A stretch of 7,247 nucleotides of DNA, from the NCBI GenBank assembly GCA_902803625.1, contig CADCQV010000212.1, positions 1 to 7,247 of the forward strand. Direction: 5' to 3'. This document shows, in pieces, positions 1-5,736 of the stretch; the first letter of the stretch is position 1, and the number at the start of each line of letters is the position of its first letter. The translations under genes were made by a program, and so were the position numbers. Under the pieces are notes generated by a model. The model was not told the DNA's origin, made no database searches, and was given only the letters and a program-made list of their open reading frames with translations. Source of the DNA: an uncultured Lachnospiraceae bacterium. Its GTDB lineage: Bacteria > Bacillota > Clostridia > Lachnospirales > Lachnospiraceae.

Positions 1-23
1 AGCTACACTTTTGTTCGTTATAA

Positions 24-63
24 AACGCGAGGTCTGCGCTTATTTACTGGCTTTCCTCGCGTT
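24..63 (-). other. stem-loop in the leader of the leftward transcript
   Basis: A perfect 9-bp inverted repeat, AACGCGAGG at 24-32 and CCTCGCGTT at 55-63, encloses a 22-nt loop. Read leftward it lies just downstream of the promoter at 82-110, and the stem's right arm runs into a short T stretch (TTTTAT). It could therefore be a leader structure or a weak attenuator. The T stretch is short, so calling it a terminator would be speculative. The gene it would serve lies outside the window. Confidence 0.4.
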
Positions 64-81
64 AAGACTGTCAAAGATGGG

Positions 82-110
82 ATTATATGTCAATTCAACG
101 GATTCGTCAA
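82..110 (-). promoter_or_regulatory. leftward sigma-70/SigA-type promoter
   Basis: On the minus strand, TTGACG (110-105, 5 of 6 to consensus) is followed after exactly 17 bp by a perfect TATAAT (87-82). Transcription would start near 75-78 and leave the window to the left, giving a leader of at least about 75 nt that includes the 24-63 stem-loop. No ribosome binding site or start codon is seen before the window edge. The match is seen directly; activity is inferred. Confidence 0.6.
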
Positions 111-205
111 TTTTACCTGATCTCCGGCCCCGGCAGGCACAGGCAGAGTACCTGCTCAGCGGCACTTTTAAGGCGCTGTTTTGAACCGGAGGAGTGGCGG
201 GGATG

Positions 206-234
206 TTGACAGCTGAAAGGACAGGTGATAATAT
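206..234 (+). promoter_or_regulatory. rightward promoter upstream of the methyltransferase
   Basis: A perfect TTGACA (206-211) is followed after 17 bp by TAATAT (229-234), which is preceded by the extended -10 dinucleotide TG (226-227). A perfect TATAAT also occurs at 232-237 but at a poor 20-bp spacing. The start would fall near 241, right at the edge of the 242-265 palindrome. It is the best rightward promoter before the gene at 601, implying an untranslated leader of about 360 nt that contains the repeat element at 338-562. Confidence 0.55.
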
Positions 235-241
235 AATAAAC

Positions 242-265
242 AGTAATTAGATATATCTAATTACT
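242..265. promoter_or_regulatory. perfect 24-bp palindrome, probable repressor operator
   Basis: The half-site AGTAATTAGATA is followed directly by its exact reverse complement TATCTAATTACT, with no spacer. It begins at the predicted start point of the 206-234 promoter, where a bound dimer would block initiation. Long AT-rich perfect palindromes of this kind are typical operators for MarR-like winged-helix dimers, but the regulator is not in this window and its family is inference. Confidence 0.55.
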
Positions 266-337
266 ATTAAACTTTTCTTCTTTGACTGGGAGTGGATCCC
301 CAATAGTATATGCAGGTATCATTCTGAGACTACATTA

Positions 338-562
338 TGTCATTCTGAGCGGTGCTGCGTGCCAGCGGCACGCGTTTAGCACGGACCGAGTCGGAAGACG
401 AGACGCGAAGAATCTTCTATACCAATGTGAAAGATCCTTCCTGTTGCTTCGCAACCCCTCGCCGGGGTGGCATCCCACATCTGCGATGTGGGATAAACCT
501 CGCCGGGGCGGCATCCCACATCTGCCGATGTGGGATAAGCGTCGCTTACGCTTAGGATGACA
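338..562. repeat. 225-bp modular hairpin repeat element with terminal inverted repeats
   Basis: The ends are imperfect inverted repeats: TGTCATTCTGAGCG (338-351) and CGCTTAGGATGACA (549-562) match at 12 of 14 positions when one is reversed. Inside are, in order: a hairpin at 352-382 (GTGCT/AGCAC plus GCGTGCC/GGCACGC, with a 4-nt bulge), the near-palindrome GAAGAATCTTC (407-417), a small GTTGC/GCAAC hairpin (443-455), two tandem 41/42-bp hairpin units (457-539) and TAAGCG/CGCTTA (536-554). The left end recurs inverted at 3295-3324. It encodes no transposase. Open frames across it are repeat-derived. It resembles REP/BIME or MITE-like dispersed elements. Confidence 0.7.
457..539. repeat. two tandem hairpin units inside the repeat element
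   Basis: Unit 1 (457-497) and unit 2 (498-539) both begin CCTCGCCGGGG and contain a perfect 10-bp stem, ATCCCACATC paired with GATGTGGGAT (472-481/485-494 and 513-522/527-536). The loops differ, TGC versus TGCC. The units differ otherwise by only a couple of substitutions, which points to recent tandem duplication. Stem arms are unchanged while the loop has changed. Confidence 0.75.
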
Positions 563-600
563 GGAACAAAGTACTCAGCAAAAAAAACGGAGGGAAGAGT

Positions 601-1398
601 ATGGATCTGAAGCTTGGAGACGTGGAAACAACAGCATTGATTCCTCTCGCTATAAAGGCGAATGAGACGAGAAGGAAAAATGCGAGGATCAGGGATGAAA
701 AGGCGGTTGAGATAATATCGGCTCTCGGTGTTGATACTGCGGATTACGATAAATTCTTTTCACATGAGGGCGTCATTGCCAGAACAATAATGCTCGACAG
801 ACAAATGAAGGATATCATTTCCAAAAACCCGGATATGGTGGTGGTAAATCTGGGAGCCGGATTTGATAACCGTTTTGAGCGGGTAGATAACGGAAGGATC
901 AGATGGTTTGATCTTGACCTTCCTGATTCTGTACGTATAAGGAAAAAGGCATTTCCGGAACGTGACAGGGTTGAAATGATTCCCGCTGATCTCCTGAATG
1001 AGGAATGGTGCGGCAGGGTCAGTGAGGCGGTGAAGAAAAGCAGCTCAAAGCCGGTTTTTATCGCAGAAGGTTTATTTATGTATCTTTCGATAGATGAAAT
1101 AAAAACTCTGCTGAACGTATTGACTGCGAATTTCGGCAGCGGGGTACTTATTGCCGAGCAGAACTGCAAAATGATGGTAAAAAACCAAAAGCACCATGAT
1201 ACGGTCAGAAAAACGAATGCGGTTTTCAGATCGGGAACAGACAGCGGAGAAGAAATAGCGGCATTAAATAAGGACATCAGACTGGTCAGTGAGCACAGCT
1301 TTAATGAGGAAATGTCAAAACACAGTATCAGGGGAAAGCTCTTTGCCGCACTGATGCCAAAGATAAATGACCGATGGGCGACCTTCGAATGGGGATAA
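601..1398 (+). CDS. class I SAM-dependent methyltransferase, leucine carboxyl methyltransferase/TcmP-like
   Basis: This 265-residue protein is a cytoplasmic SAM-dependent methyltransferase of the LCM family (PF04072 type), whose members O-methylate small molecules or protein C-termini. Visible motifs are the SAM-binding loop VNLGAGFDNR (residues 82-91), the second acidic motif WFDLDLP (102-108), PAD (128-130) and the family signature AEGLFMYL (155-162). The length is close to that of bacterial TcmP-like members. The start is fixed by GGAGGG (589-594) six bases before ATG. No promoter lies directly upstream, so expression probably depends on the operator-controlled promoter at 206-234 across the repeat element. 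It converges with the next gene, 3 bp apart. The substrate cannot be told from sequence, and no biosynthetic partner genes are nearby. Confidence 0.88.
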   Translation: MDLKLGDVETTALIPLAIKANETRRKNARIRDEKAVEIISALGVDTADYDKFFSHEGVIARTIMLDRQMKDIISKNPDMVVVNLGAGFDNRFERVDNGRIRWFDLDLPDSVRIRKKAFPERDRVEMIPADLLNEEWCGRVSEAVKKSSSKPVFIAEGLFMYLSIDEIKTLLNVLTANFGSGVLIAEQNCKMMVKNQKHHDTVRKTNAVFRSGTDSGEEIAALNKDIRLVSEHSFNEEMSKHSIRGKLFAALMPKINDRWATFEWG

Positions 1399-1401
1399 TG
1401 A

Positions 1402-1854
1402 TCAAGGCTCACAGTGATCGGATCTTACATAGTGAACCTCGCCGTCCTGACCGCTGTAAAGCTCGTAGAAATCCTCCTCCTCCGGCTCATAGAAGCCTAT
1501 GACCAGTTCACTTCCGTCGTAGATATTGTAAAGATACCCCTTAGTACCGTCAGGGTTTTCATATTCCTCCCGCTTTAATACACCTTCGTAATTTACTGTT
1601 CCTTCATAGCTGTATGAAACGACATTGCCTTCTGCGTCAATGGATAAGTGGCCGTTTTCAAGGGAGCCGTCCACATACCAGTCCCCGGCATACTTTGTAT
1701 AGTCTGCTTTTTCCGGGACTGTCACTTCACGGGTAGCAGCTTCTGTATCTGTCCCGGAAGCTTTTTTTTCGCTGCTTTGTTCTGCGGATTGACAACCTGC
1801 CGCAAAGAGCATTGAAATGGCGAGGAGGCAGATCAGTAATAATATTTTTTTCAT
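1402..1854 (-). CDS. small predicted lipoprotein, unknown function
   Basis: This 150-residue protein begins MKKILLLICL and has a hydrophobic core ending in AAGC, so Cys21 is the likely lipidated residue. After a low-complexity Ser/Glu/Lys/Thr linker (about 22-48) comes a compact, acidic, Tyr/Gly-rich domain starting DYTKYAGDWY (51-60), probably beta-rich. I do not recognise a named family. A longer reading from 1899 is rejected: it lacks a ribosome binding site, its start overlaps the predicted -10 box and it buries the signal peptide. The chosen ATG has AAAGGA a little upstream, with rather long spacing. The gene is divergent from the lipoprotein at 2039 and convergent with the methyltransferase. 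Confidence 0.82.
   Translation of the reverse strand: MKKILLLICLLAISMLFAAGCQSAEQSSEKKASGTDTEAATREVTVPEKADYTKYAGDWYVDGSLENGHLSIDAEGNVVSYSYEGTVNYEGVLKREEYENPDGTKGYLYNIYDGSELVIGFYEPEEEDFYELYSGQDGEVHYVRSDHCEP
1738..1769 (+). terminator. possible intrinsic terminator for rightward transcripts, inside the opposite-strand lipoprotein gene
   Basis: On the plus strand AGCTTC (1738-1743) pairs with GAAGCT (1757-1762), extendable by a G-U and a G-C pair, and is followed by an eight-T run (1762-1769). No terminator lies between the convergent genes at 1398/1402, so rightward transcription from the methyltransferase may end here, antisense to the lipoprotein gene. The stem is modest, and the T run also encodes Lys-Lys on the other strand, so coincidence is possible. 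Confidence 0.3.
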
Positions 1855-1897
1855 AATCTTTCTTTTCCTTTTGTCCGGAAGTATCAGCGCTTTAATC

Positions 1898-1926
1898 ATT
1901 ATATTTCAATTTTACTATCCTGTACC
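1898..1926 (-). promoter_or_regulatory. candidate promoter of the minus-strand lipoprotein gene
   Basis: Minus-strand TATAAT (1903-1898) is a perfect -10 box placed about 37 nt of leader before the ATG at 1854. The sequence 17 bp upstream (1926-1921, GGTACA) is a weak -35 with 3 of 6 matches. The weak -35 would suit activator dependence or simply a weak promoter. The palindrome at 1942-1959 lies just upstream. Confidence 0.4.
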
Positions 1927-1941
1927 GGGTAAAAACAGGTG

Positions 1942-1959
1942 CTAAAAGTATACTTTTAG
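1942..1959. promoter_or_regulatory. perfect 18-bp palindrome between divergent lipoprotein genes
   Basis: CTAAAAGTATACTTTTAG is its own reverse complement over 18 bp. It lies between the divergent promoters, 4 bp upstream of the rightward -35 (1964) and about 16 bp upstream of the leftward one (1926). A dimeric regulator binding here could control both genes. The sequence differs from the 242-265 palindrome, so the same regulator is unlikely. Confidence 0.5.
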
Positions 1960-1963
1960 TATG

Positions 1964-1993
1964 TTCATTTATAATGACAGCAGGTAGTATAAT
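1964..1993 (+). promoter_or_regulatory. promoter of the rightward lipoprotein gene
   Basis: A perfect TATAAT (1988-1993) has a weak -35 candidate TTCATT (1964-1969) at 18-bp spacing. The start would be near 2000, leaving about 39 nt before the ATG at 2039. The weak -35 next to the 1942-1959 palindrome is compatible with activation from that site. Confidence 0.5.
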
Positions 1994-2038
1994 CACAGGT
2001 GAGGCAAAGTGAAACAAAAAAGTATAAGGGAGCGGGAC

Positions 2039-2683
2039 ATGAAGAACAGTTCATTACTTATCAGTGCAGTCATTCTGCTTGGGATTATTTCTCTTTCCGG
2101 CTGCGGAAGAGCGGAAAGCAAGGTATATAAACAATACTATGACGTAGTAACCGGGGCAGATACAAAAAAATGGGACGGTTTTGCCCTGGTCGATCTAGAC
2201 GGTGACGGAGTGAGTGAGCTTTTCGCTACCTGTATCAATGGCGAACGGGAGGATGAGAGTATACAGCCCTATATGATAGTCGGATATAAGGATAATGCTG
2301 CGGTATTAAATGAAGAACTTCAGGACGGAGTAGCGGGAGCGGGTGGCTACCGCGGGACGCTTTATTATATCGGGGGCAAAGGGCTCCTTCACGAGAGTAT
2401 GACCATAGCACCGTTTGGCCTGCCTGCCGATACGGTATATAAGCTTCGGGACGGTACAGTTGAGATTTCGGATACGGGCGAGTTTTCGATCGACAGCTAC
2501 GGTGATCCTGAGGATGAGGACTGGGATCCCCTTCAGAATGGAACCTGGACCTGGAATGGAGAGACCGTGACTGAGGAGCAGTATAATGATATGCTTAATA
2601 AAGCACTGAGCGGTGAAGAGGGGCTTCCTATGTCTTCGATAGAATGGAAAAGCAGGGATGACATCCTGAAGGAGCTAAAGTAG
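2039..2683 (+). CDS. predicted lipoprotein with an EF-hand-like calcium loop
   Basis: The 214-residue protein starts with a lipoprotein signal, MKNSSLL followed by a hydrophobic stretch and the lipobox LSGC, so Cys22 should be lipidated and the protein anchored on the outer face of the membrane. Residues 52-60 read DLDGDGVSE, a DxDxDG calcium-binding loop of the EF-hand/FG-GAP kind. The remainder is acidic, with a Trp-rich stretch NGTWTWNGE near residue 173. I do not recognise a named family. The ATG start is preferred over an in-frame GTG at 2009 because AAGGGAG (2026-2032) sits six bases before it and the signal peptide then starts correctly. The GTG also has an upstream AGGTGAGG, so the longer form is not excluded. 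It is divergent from the lipoprotein at 1402-1854. Confidence 0.82.
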   Translation: MKNSSLLISAVILLGIISLSGCGRAESKVYKQYYDVVTGADTKKWDGFALVDLDGDGVSELFATCINGEREDESIQPYMIVGYKDNAAVLNEELQDGVAGAGGYRGTLYYIGGKGLLHESMTIAPFGLPADTVYKLRDGTVEISDTGEFSIDSYGDPEDEDWDPLQNGTWTWNGETVTEEQYNDMLNKALSGEEGLPMSSIEWKSRDDILKELK

Positions 2684-2736
2684 TATTAAATACGGCAAGC
2701 TGATGTCTGCTCCGAAGAACAGACTGTGTTGTGCCC

Positions 2737-2744
2737 GGAGGAAA
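2737..2744 (+). promoter_or_regulatory. ribosome binding site that fixes the start at 2749
   Basis: GGAGGAAA lies seven bases before ATG 2749. An in-frame GTG at 2731 would place this site inside the coding sequence, so the GTG start is rejected. Confidence 0.75.
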
Positions 2745-2748
2745 GCAT

Positions 2749-3216
2749 ATGACAAGAAAAGAAGCTGCAATGGATTATTTTATGAAAGGGTATAATTGTT
2801 CCCAGTCGGTCGTACTGGCATTTGCAGACCTGTTTCCTGTTGATAAGAATACGTTATCTAAGATGGCTTCATCCTTTGGTGGCGGAATGGGAAGGCTGAG
2901 AGAGGTTTGCGGAGCTGTCAGCGGCATGTTTATGGTAGCCGGCCTCCTGTACGGCTACGACGGACCGGAAACCGGTGATATCAAAGCCGGTCATTATGCC
3001 AGGATACAGGAGCTGGCGCACAGATTTGAGGAAAAAAACGGATCCATAGTTTGCCGTGAACTGCTTAACCTTAAGACTCTCCGTGATGAACCTGTGCCGG
3101 AAAAAAGGACAAGTGAATATTACAGGAAGCGCCCCTGTCCGGAATTGGTCGGAGACACAGCCGGGATACTTGAAGAGTATATAAGTATTCAAAGTAACCA
3201 TTCAAAATCAAATTAG
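2749..3216 (+). CDS. C_GCAxxG_C_C family protein, putative redox-active cysteine protein
   Basis: The 155-residue protein matches the C_GCAxxG_C_C family (PF09719 type), small cytoplasmic proteins of anaerobes thought to be redox-active but without an established reaction. The four family cysteines are visible: Cys17 in YNCSQSV, Cys54 in VCGAVSG, Cys102 in IVCREL and Cys130 in RPCPEL. A glycine-rich FGGGMGR (43-49) precedes the second cysteine, as is usual. No signal peptide is present. It follows the lipoprotein at 2039-2683 after 65 bp with no convincing promoter or terminator between, so co-transcription is likely. The C-terminal tail after residue 145 is polar and Ser/Asn-rich. Confidence 0.88.
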   Translation: MTRKEAAMDYFMKGYNCSQSVVLAFADLFPVDKNTLSKMASSFGGGMGRLREVCGAVSGMFMVAGLLYGYDGPETGDIKAGHYARIQELAHRFEEKNGSIVCRELLNLKTLRDEPVPEKRTSEYYRKRPCPELVGDTAGILEEYISIQSNHSKSN

Positions 3217-3294
3217 GCGAGGCTTTCTGATGAAGCAGATGGGCGTCTGGACAAGACAAATGTGAAGATTTATTTATGAACAGCTCCTTAAGGA

Positions 3295-3324
3295 GAAGAT
3301 TCTTCGCTTCGCTCAGAATGACAT
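3295..3324 (-). repeat. partial copy of the dispersed TGTCATTCTGAGCG repeat
   Basis: Read on the minus strand this is ATGTCATTCTGAGCG followed by AAGCGAAGAATCTTC, matching both the left end (337-351) and an inner block (405-417) of the element at 338-562. Here the two blocks are joined by two bases where the larger element has 53. The other end and the tandem hairpins are missing. It lies in the gap between two same-strand genes and is bordered by a 12-bp palindrome, CTCCTTAAGGAG (3284-3295). Confidence 0.7.
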
Positions 3325-3353
3325 AGTAATGAAAAACAGGAGGATAAGGAAAA

Positions 3354-3971
3354 ATGGATCAAACATCACGTTCCCGGGTTCTGTTTGTAAATGCCTGCGT
3401 ACGCAGCGAATCGAGGACAAGACAGCTTGCAGAGGCTGTACTTGCAAGGATAACTGACGATTATGAAGAAATCAGGCTGGAAAATGCGGAGTTTCCGGTT
3501 ACTGATGAAGCTTTTCTGAAAAAAAGGGACAGCCTCATTGAGGGTAAGGATTTTAATGATCGTACATTTGCCATGGCAAGGCAGTTTGCGGCTGCGGAAA
3601 CTATTGTTATTGCAGCACCATACTGGGATCTGTCCTTTCCTGCATCTCTTAAGCAGTACATAGAGCATATCAATGTTTCTGGGGTCACATTTGAATATAC
3701 TCCGGAGGGTATCCCAAGGGGGCTCTGCAGGGCGGATAAGCTTTACTATTGTATGACCTCCGGCGGGGACTATGTTCCCGAGGAATTCGGCTTTGGGTAT
3801 ATAAAGGCCCTTGCTGAGAATTACTATGGCATCAGGGATGTAGAGCTCATCAAGGCTATGGGTCTCGATATTTACGGAGCAGATACTGCGGCCATAATGG
3901 ATAGGGCGATTGAAGAAATATATGCTGAAAAACTGCGTGATGTCAAAGGTCCGGCGATAAAAGGTGTTTAG
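3354..3971 (+). CDS. NAD(P)H-dependent flavin oxidoreductase, AzoR/Flavodoxin_2-like
   Basis: This 205-residue cytoplasmic protein has the flavodoxin-like fold of the FMN-dependent NADH:quinone/azo reductase group (PF02525 type). Evidence is the first beta strand and loop VLFVNACVRSESRTRQLAE (residues 9-27), the FMN-contacting APYWDLSFPASLKQYIE (88-104), equivalent to the family's APMYNF..P..LK.Y.D segment, and the glycine loop MTSGGDY (134-140). Length is typical. AGGAGG (3338-3343) lies 10 bases before ATG with a second AAGGA nearer. It follows a repeat remnant, so a separate promoter in 3217-3353 is possible; TGGACA at 3248-3253 has no good -10 partner. Its stop codon overlaps the next gene's ribosome binding site, suggesting tight coupling. 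The physiological substrate is unknown. Confidence 0.88.
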   Translation: MDQTSRSRVLFVNACVRSESRTRQLAEAVLARITDDYEEIRLENAEFPVTDEAFLKKRDSLIEGKDFNDRTFAMARQFAAAETIVIAAPYWDLSFPASLKQYIEHINVSGVTFEYTPEGIPRGLCRADKLYYCMTSGGDYVPEEFGFGYIKALAENYYGIRDVELIKAMGLDIYGADTAAIMDRAIEEIYAEKLRDVKGPAIKGV

Positions 3972-3983
3972 GGAGGCGAACGT

Positions 3984-5684
3984 ATGAAAAGACAGATTTT
4001 TGCAATGGTTGTGTCAGGCTTAATGGTATTAATGCTCGCTGCGTGCCAGGGTCAGGCAGGCAATAAAAATATCGAAGAGAAAACTTTTCCTGCGTATATC
4101 ACATCCGCAGGTAATAAGCAGGAATTAAATCTATATTTTGTAAACGGCGGAGTGATCCCGTATATATCCGTTGAGGATATTCCTCTTCTTCTTAAACAGA
4201 TATACGAAAGCGACAATCCTGCCGAACCGTTTTATAAGCTCGATTTTGCGGGTGAAGGTGATCATGCCGTGATTTCCAGAGGCGCATATAAGCTTGATTT
4301 TGACTTTGCAAATGATACGATCGAGTTTAATGATTATGACGCATTTTTCAGGATGGAGAACAGTCTGCTCGTGGACATGGTAGTGCTTACCGCCAATACG
4401 GCAAAGCTGTTTCAGCAGAGCAGTATGTCGACTGACAGATATGGTAAGGTCGTTACATTTGATCTGAAACCGTATGACATAGATCTCGTCAGGGATAAAA
4501 ACGGTTATTATGCACCGCTTCAGACTGTAAGCGACGTGGTTTTCAGTTACTACGAAAACATGGCTTTTTATAACGGTGACAGCGTTATCATTGCAGGCGG
4601 CCTTGATGATGAACTCAGCAGGATTTTTGAGGCGGGAAGCGGACAGTGGAGTGAGGAACTGGCTAAGTTTTCATACAACGAAACCTGTTTTGCTCTTGAT
4701 TATCAGTATGGATTGAAAGAGATCCATAATATTGACAGCTTTGATAAGCTTCTGAGTGATACCGGCCTGAAAAGTGAATTTTTGAGTCCGGATCAGACTG
4801 TAGCTGAGGCTGCTCTTTATAAGCTGATATATCTGTATCTCGGAGATATGCATAGTCAGTTTAATGGAAAGTCATTTATGACGGACAGGGAAAAACTCAT
4901 TGAAGCTGTCGGTCCGGTCGGACAGGGACTCGCTTTTACAGCCTGGCTAAATGACAAAGCTGATCTTATTTCCGCAAGGGATAAGTATTATCCCGATGGA
5001 ATTCCCGCATATGAGGAAATCGGGAATACCGCATATATTACATTTGACCAGTTTATGGACAGGAGTCCCGATATTGACTATTTCGCACAACCCACGGATA
5101 AGGATAACAGTGAGGAAGATACTATCAGGCTTATGCAGTATGCATATCAGCAGATACTAAGGGAAGGCAGTCCGATTGAGAACGTTGTAATGGATCTTTC
5201 CATTAACGGTGGTGGTGATACCGGTACAGCCGAGTATGTTATGGCATTATTCCTGGGACAGGCGGATCTGAGTACGGAAAACACGCTCTCGGACGCAATG
5301 ACGGATGCAGTATATACAATAGATACGAATCTTGACGGAGAGTTTGATGAGAAGGATACCCTTGCAGGAAAGGGACTCCATCTGTTCTGTCTCGAATCTC
5401 CTGTCAGCTTCTCATGCGGAAATCTTGTTCCCAACGCTTTCAAGGCATCTCATAAGGTCACATTGCTTGGTCAGGAATCCGGTGGAGGTTCCTGCTCAAT
5501 CCACTGTTTCTGCACAGCAGGCGGCAGCCAGTATCAGATATCGGGCTTTAGAAGATTTTCCGTAATGAAAAACGGATCATTCTATGATGTGGACAGAGGA
5601 GCTCAGCCTGACTTCTTTATAGCTGATATCAATAAGTTTTATGACCGCAATGGACTGACAGATTATATCAACGGACTATACTGA
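3984..5684 (+). CDS. lipoprotein S41-family peptidase (C-terminal processing protease-like fold)
   Basis: The 566-residue protein has a lipoprotein signal peptide with lipobox LAAC (Cys21), so it should be anchored outside the membrane. The C-terminal part is S41-like: strand AYITFDQF (350-357), the glycine loop INGGGDTGT (407-415), a probable nucleophile Ser477 in SFSCGN, and GQESGGGS about 20 residues later, resembling the GEPTGG loop of IRBP/tricorn-type members rather than the Lys-containing motif of CtpA. No PDZ domain is apparent. The first 300 residues are unassigned. An EF-hand-like loop, D447xN449xD451GxF454xxxD458, sits between the glycine loop and the nucleophile. GGGAGG (3971-3976) overlaps the preceding stop, seven bases before ATG. 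Whether it is an active peptidase is uncertain. Confidence 0.8.
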   Translation: MKRQIFAMVVSGLMVLMLAACQGQAGNKNIEEKTFPAYITSAGNKQELNLYFVNGGVIPYISVEDIPLLLKQIYESDNPAEPFYKLDFAGEGDHAVISRGAYKLDFDFANDTIEFNDYDAFFRMENSLLVDMVVLTANTAKLFQQSSMSTDRYGKVVTFDLKPYDIDLVRDKNGYYAPLQTVSDVVFSYYENMAFYNGDSVIIAGGLDDELSRIFEAGSGQWSEELAKFSYNETCFALDYQYGLKEIHNIDSFDKLLSDTGLKSEFLSPDQTVAEAALYKLIYLYLGDMHSQFNGKSFMTDREKLIEAVGPVGQGLAFTAWLNDKADLISARDKYYPDGIPAYEEIGNTAYITFDQFMDRSPDIDYFAQPTDKDNSEEDTIRLMQYAYQQILREGSPIENVVMDLSINGGGDTGTAEYVMALFLGQADLSTENTLSDAMTDAVYTIDTNLDGEFDEKDTLAGKGLHLFCLESPVSFSCGNLVPNAFKASHKVTLLGQESGGGSCSIHCFCTAGGSQYQISGFRRFSVMKNGSFYDVDRGAQPDFFIADINKFYDRNGLTDYINGLY

Positions 5685-5736
5685 AGAGGAGGAATATAAA
5701 AGCTCCCTTACTCTTGATTATATTTGAGGACTTTGT

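Noticed and set aside
2..184. A 60-codon frame open from the left edge to TGA at 182-184 (+), possibly the 3' end of an upstream gene
   Set aside because: A second frame is also open for 39 codons, the peptide is not recognisable, its arginine and leucine codons differ from the nearby genes, and a near-consensus leftward promoter lies inside it. The sequence left of the window would settle it.
203..250. A 15-codon frame (ATG 203, TAG 248-250) with GGAGGAG 8 bases upstream
   Set aside because: It overlaps the TTGACA and -10 boxes of the rightward promoter and ends in the palindrome. It is too short to support without translation data.
282..560. Open frames of 67-92 codons across the hairpin element (+)
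   Set aside because: They translate the repeat itself: duplicated WHPT/GGIPHL-type segments arise from the tandem hairpins. There is no ribosome binding site or protein-like composition.
744..1412. A 222-codon minus-strand open frame opposite the methyltransferase gene
   Set aside because: It is the antisense of a gene with clear SAM-binding motifs. No ribosome binding site and no recognisable domain on this strand.
1855..1899. A 15-codon N-terminal extension of the minus-strand lipoprotein
   Set aside because: The upstream ATG at 1899 overlaps the predicted TATAAT, has no Shine-Dalgarno site and would bury the signal peptide.
2869..3259. Minus-strand open frames of 62-110 codons opposite the C_GCAxxG_C_C gene
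   Set aside because: They are shadows of a well-supported gene and lack ribosome binding sites and domains.
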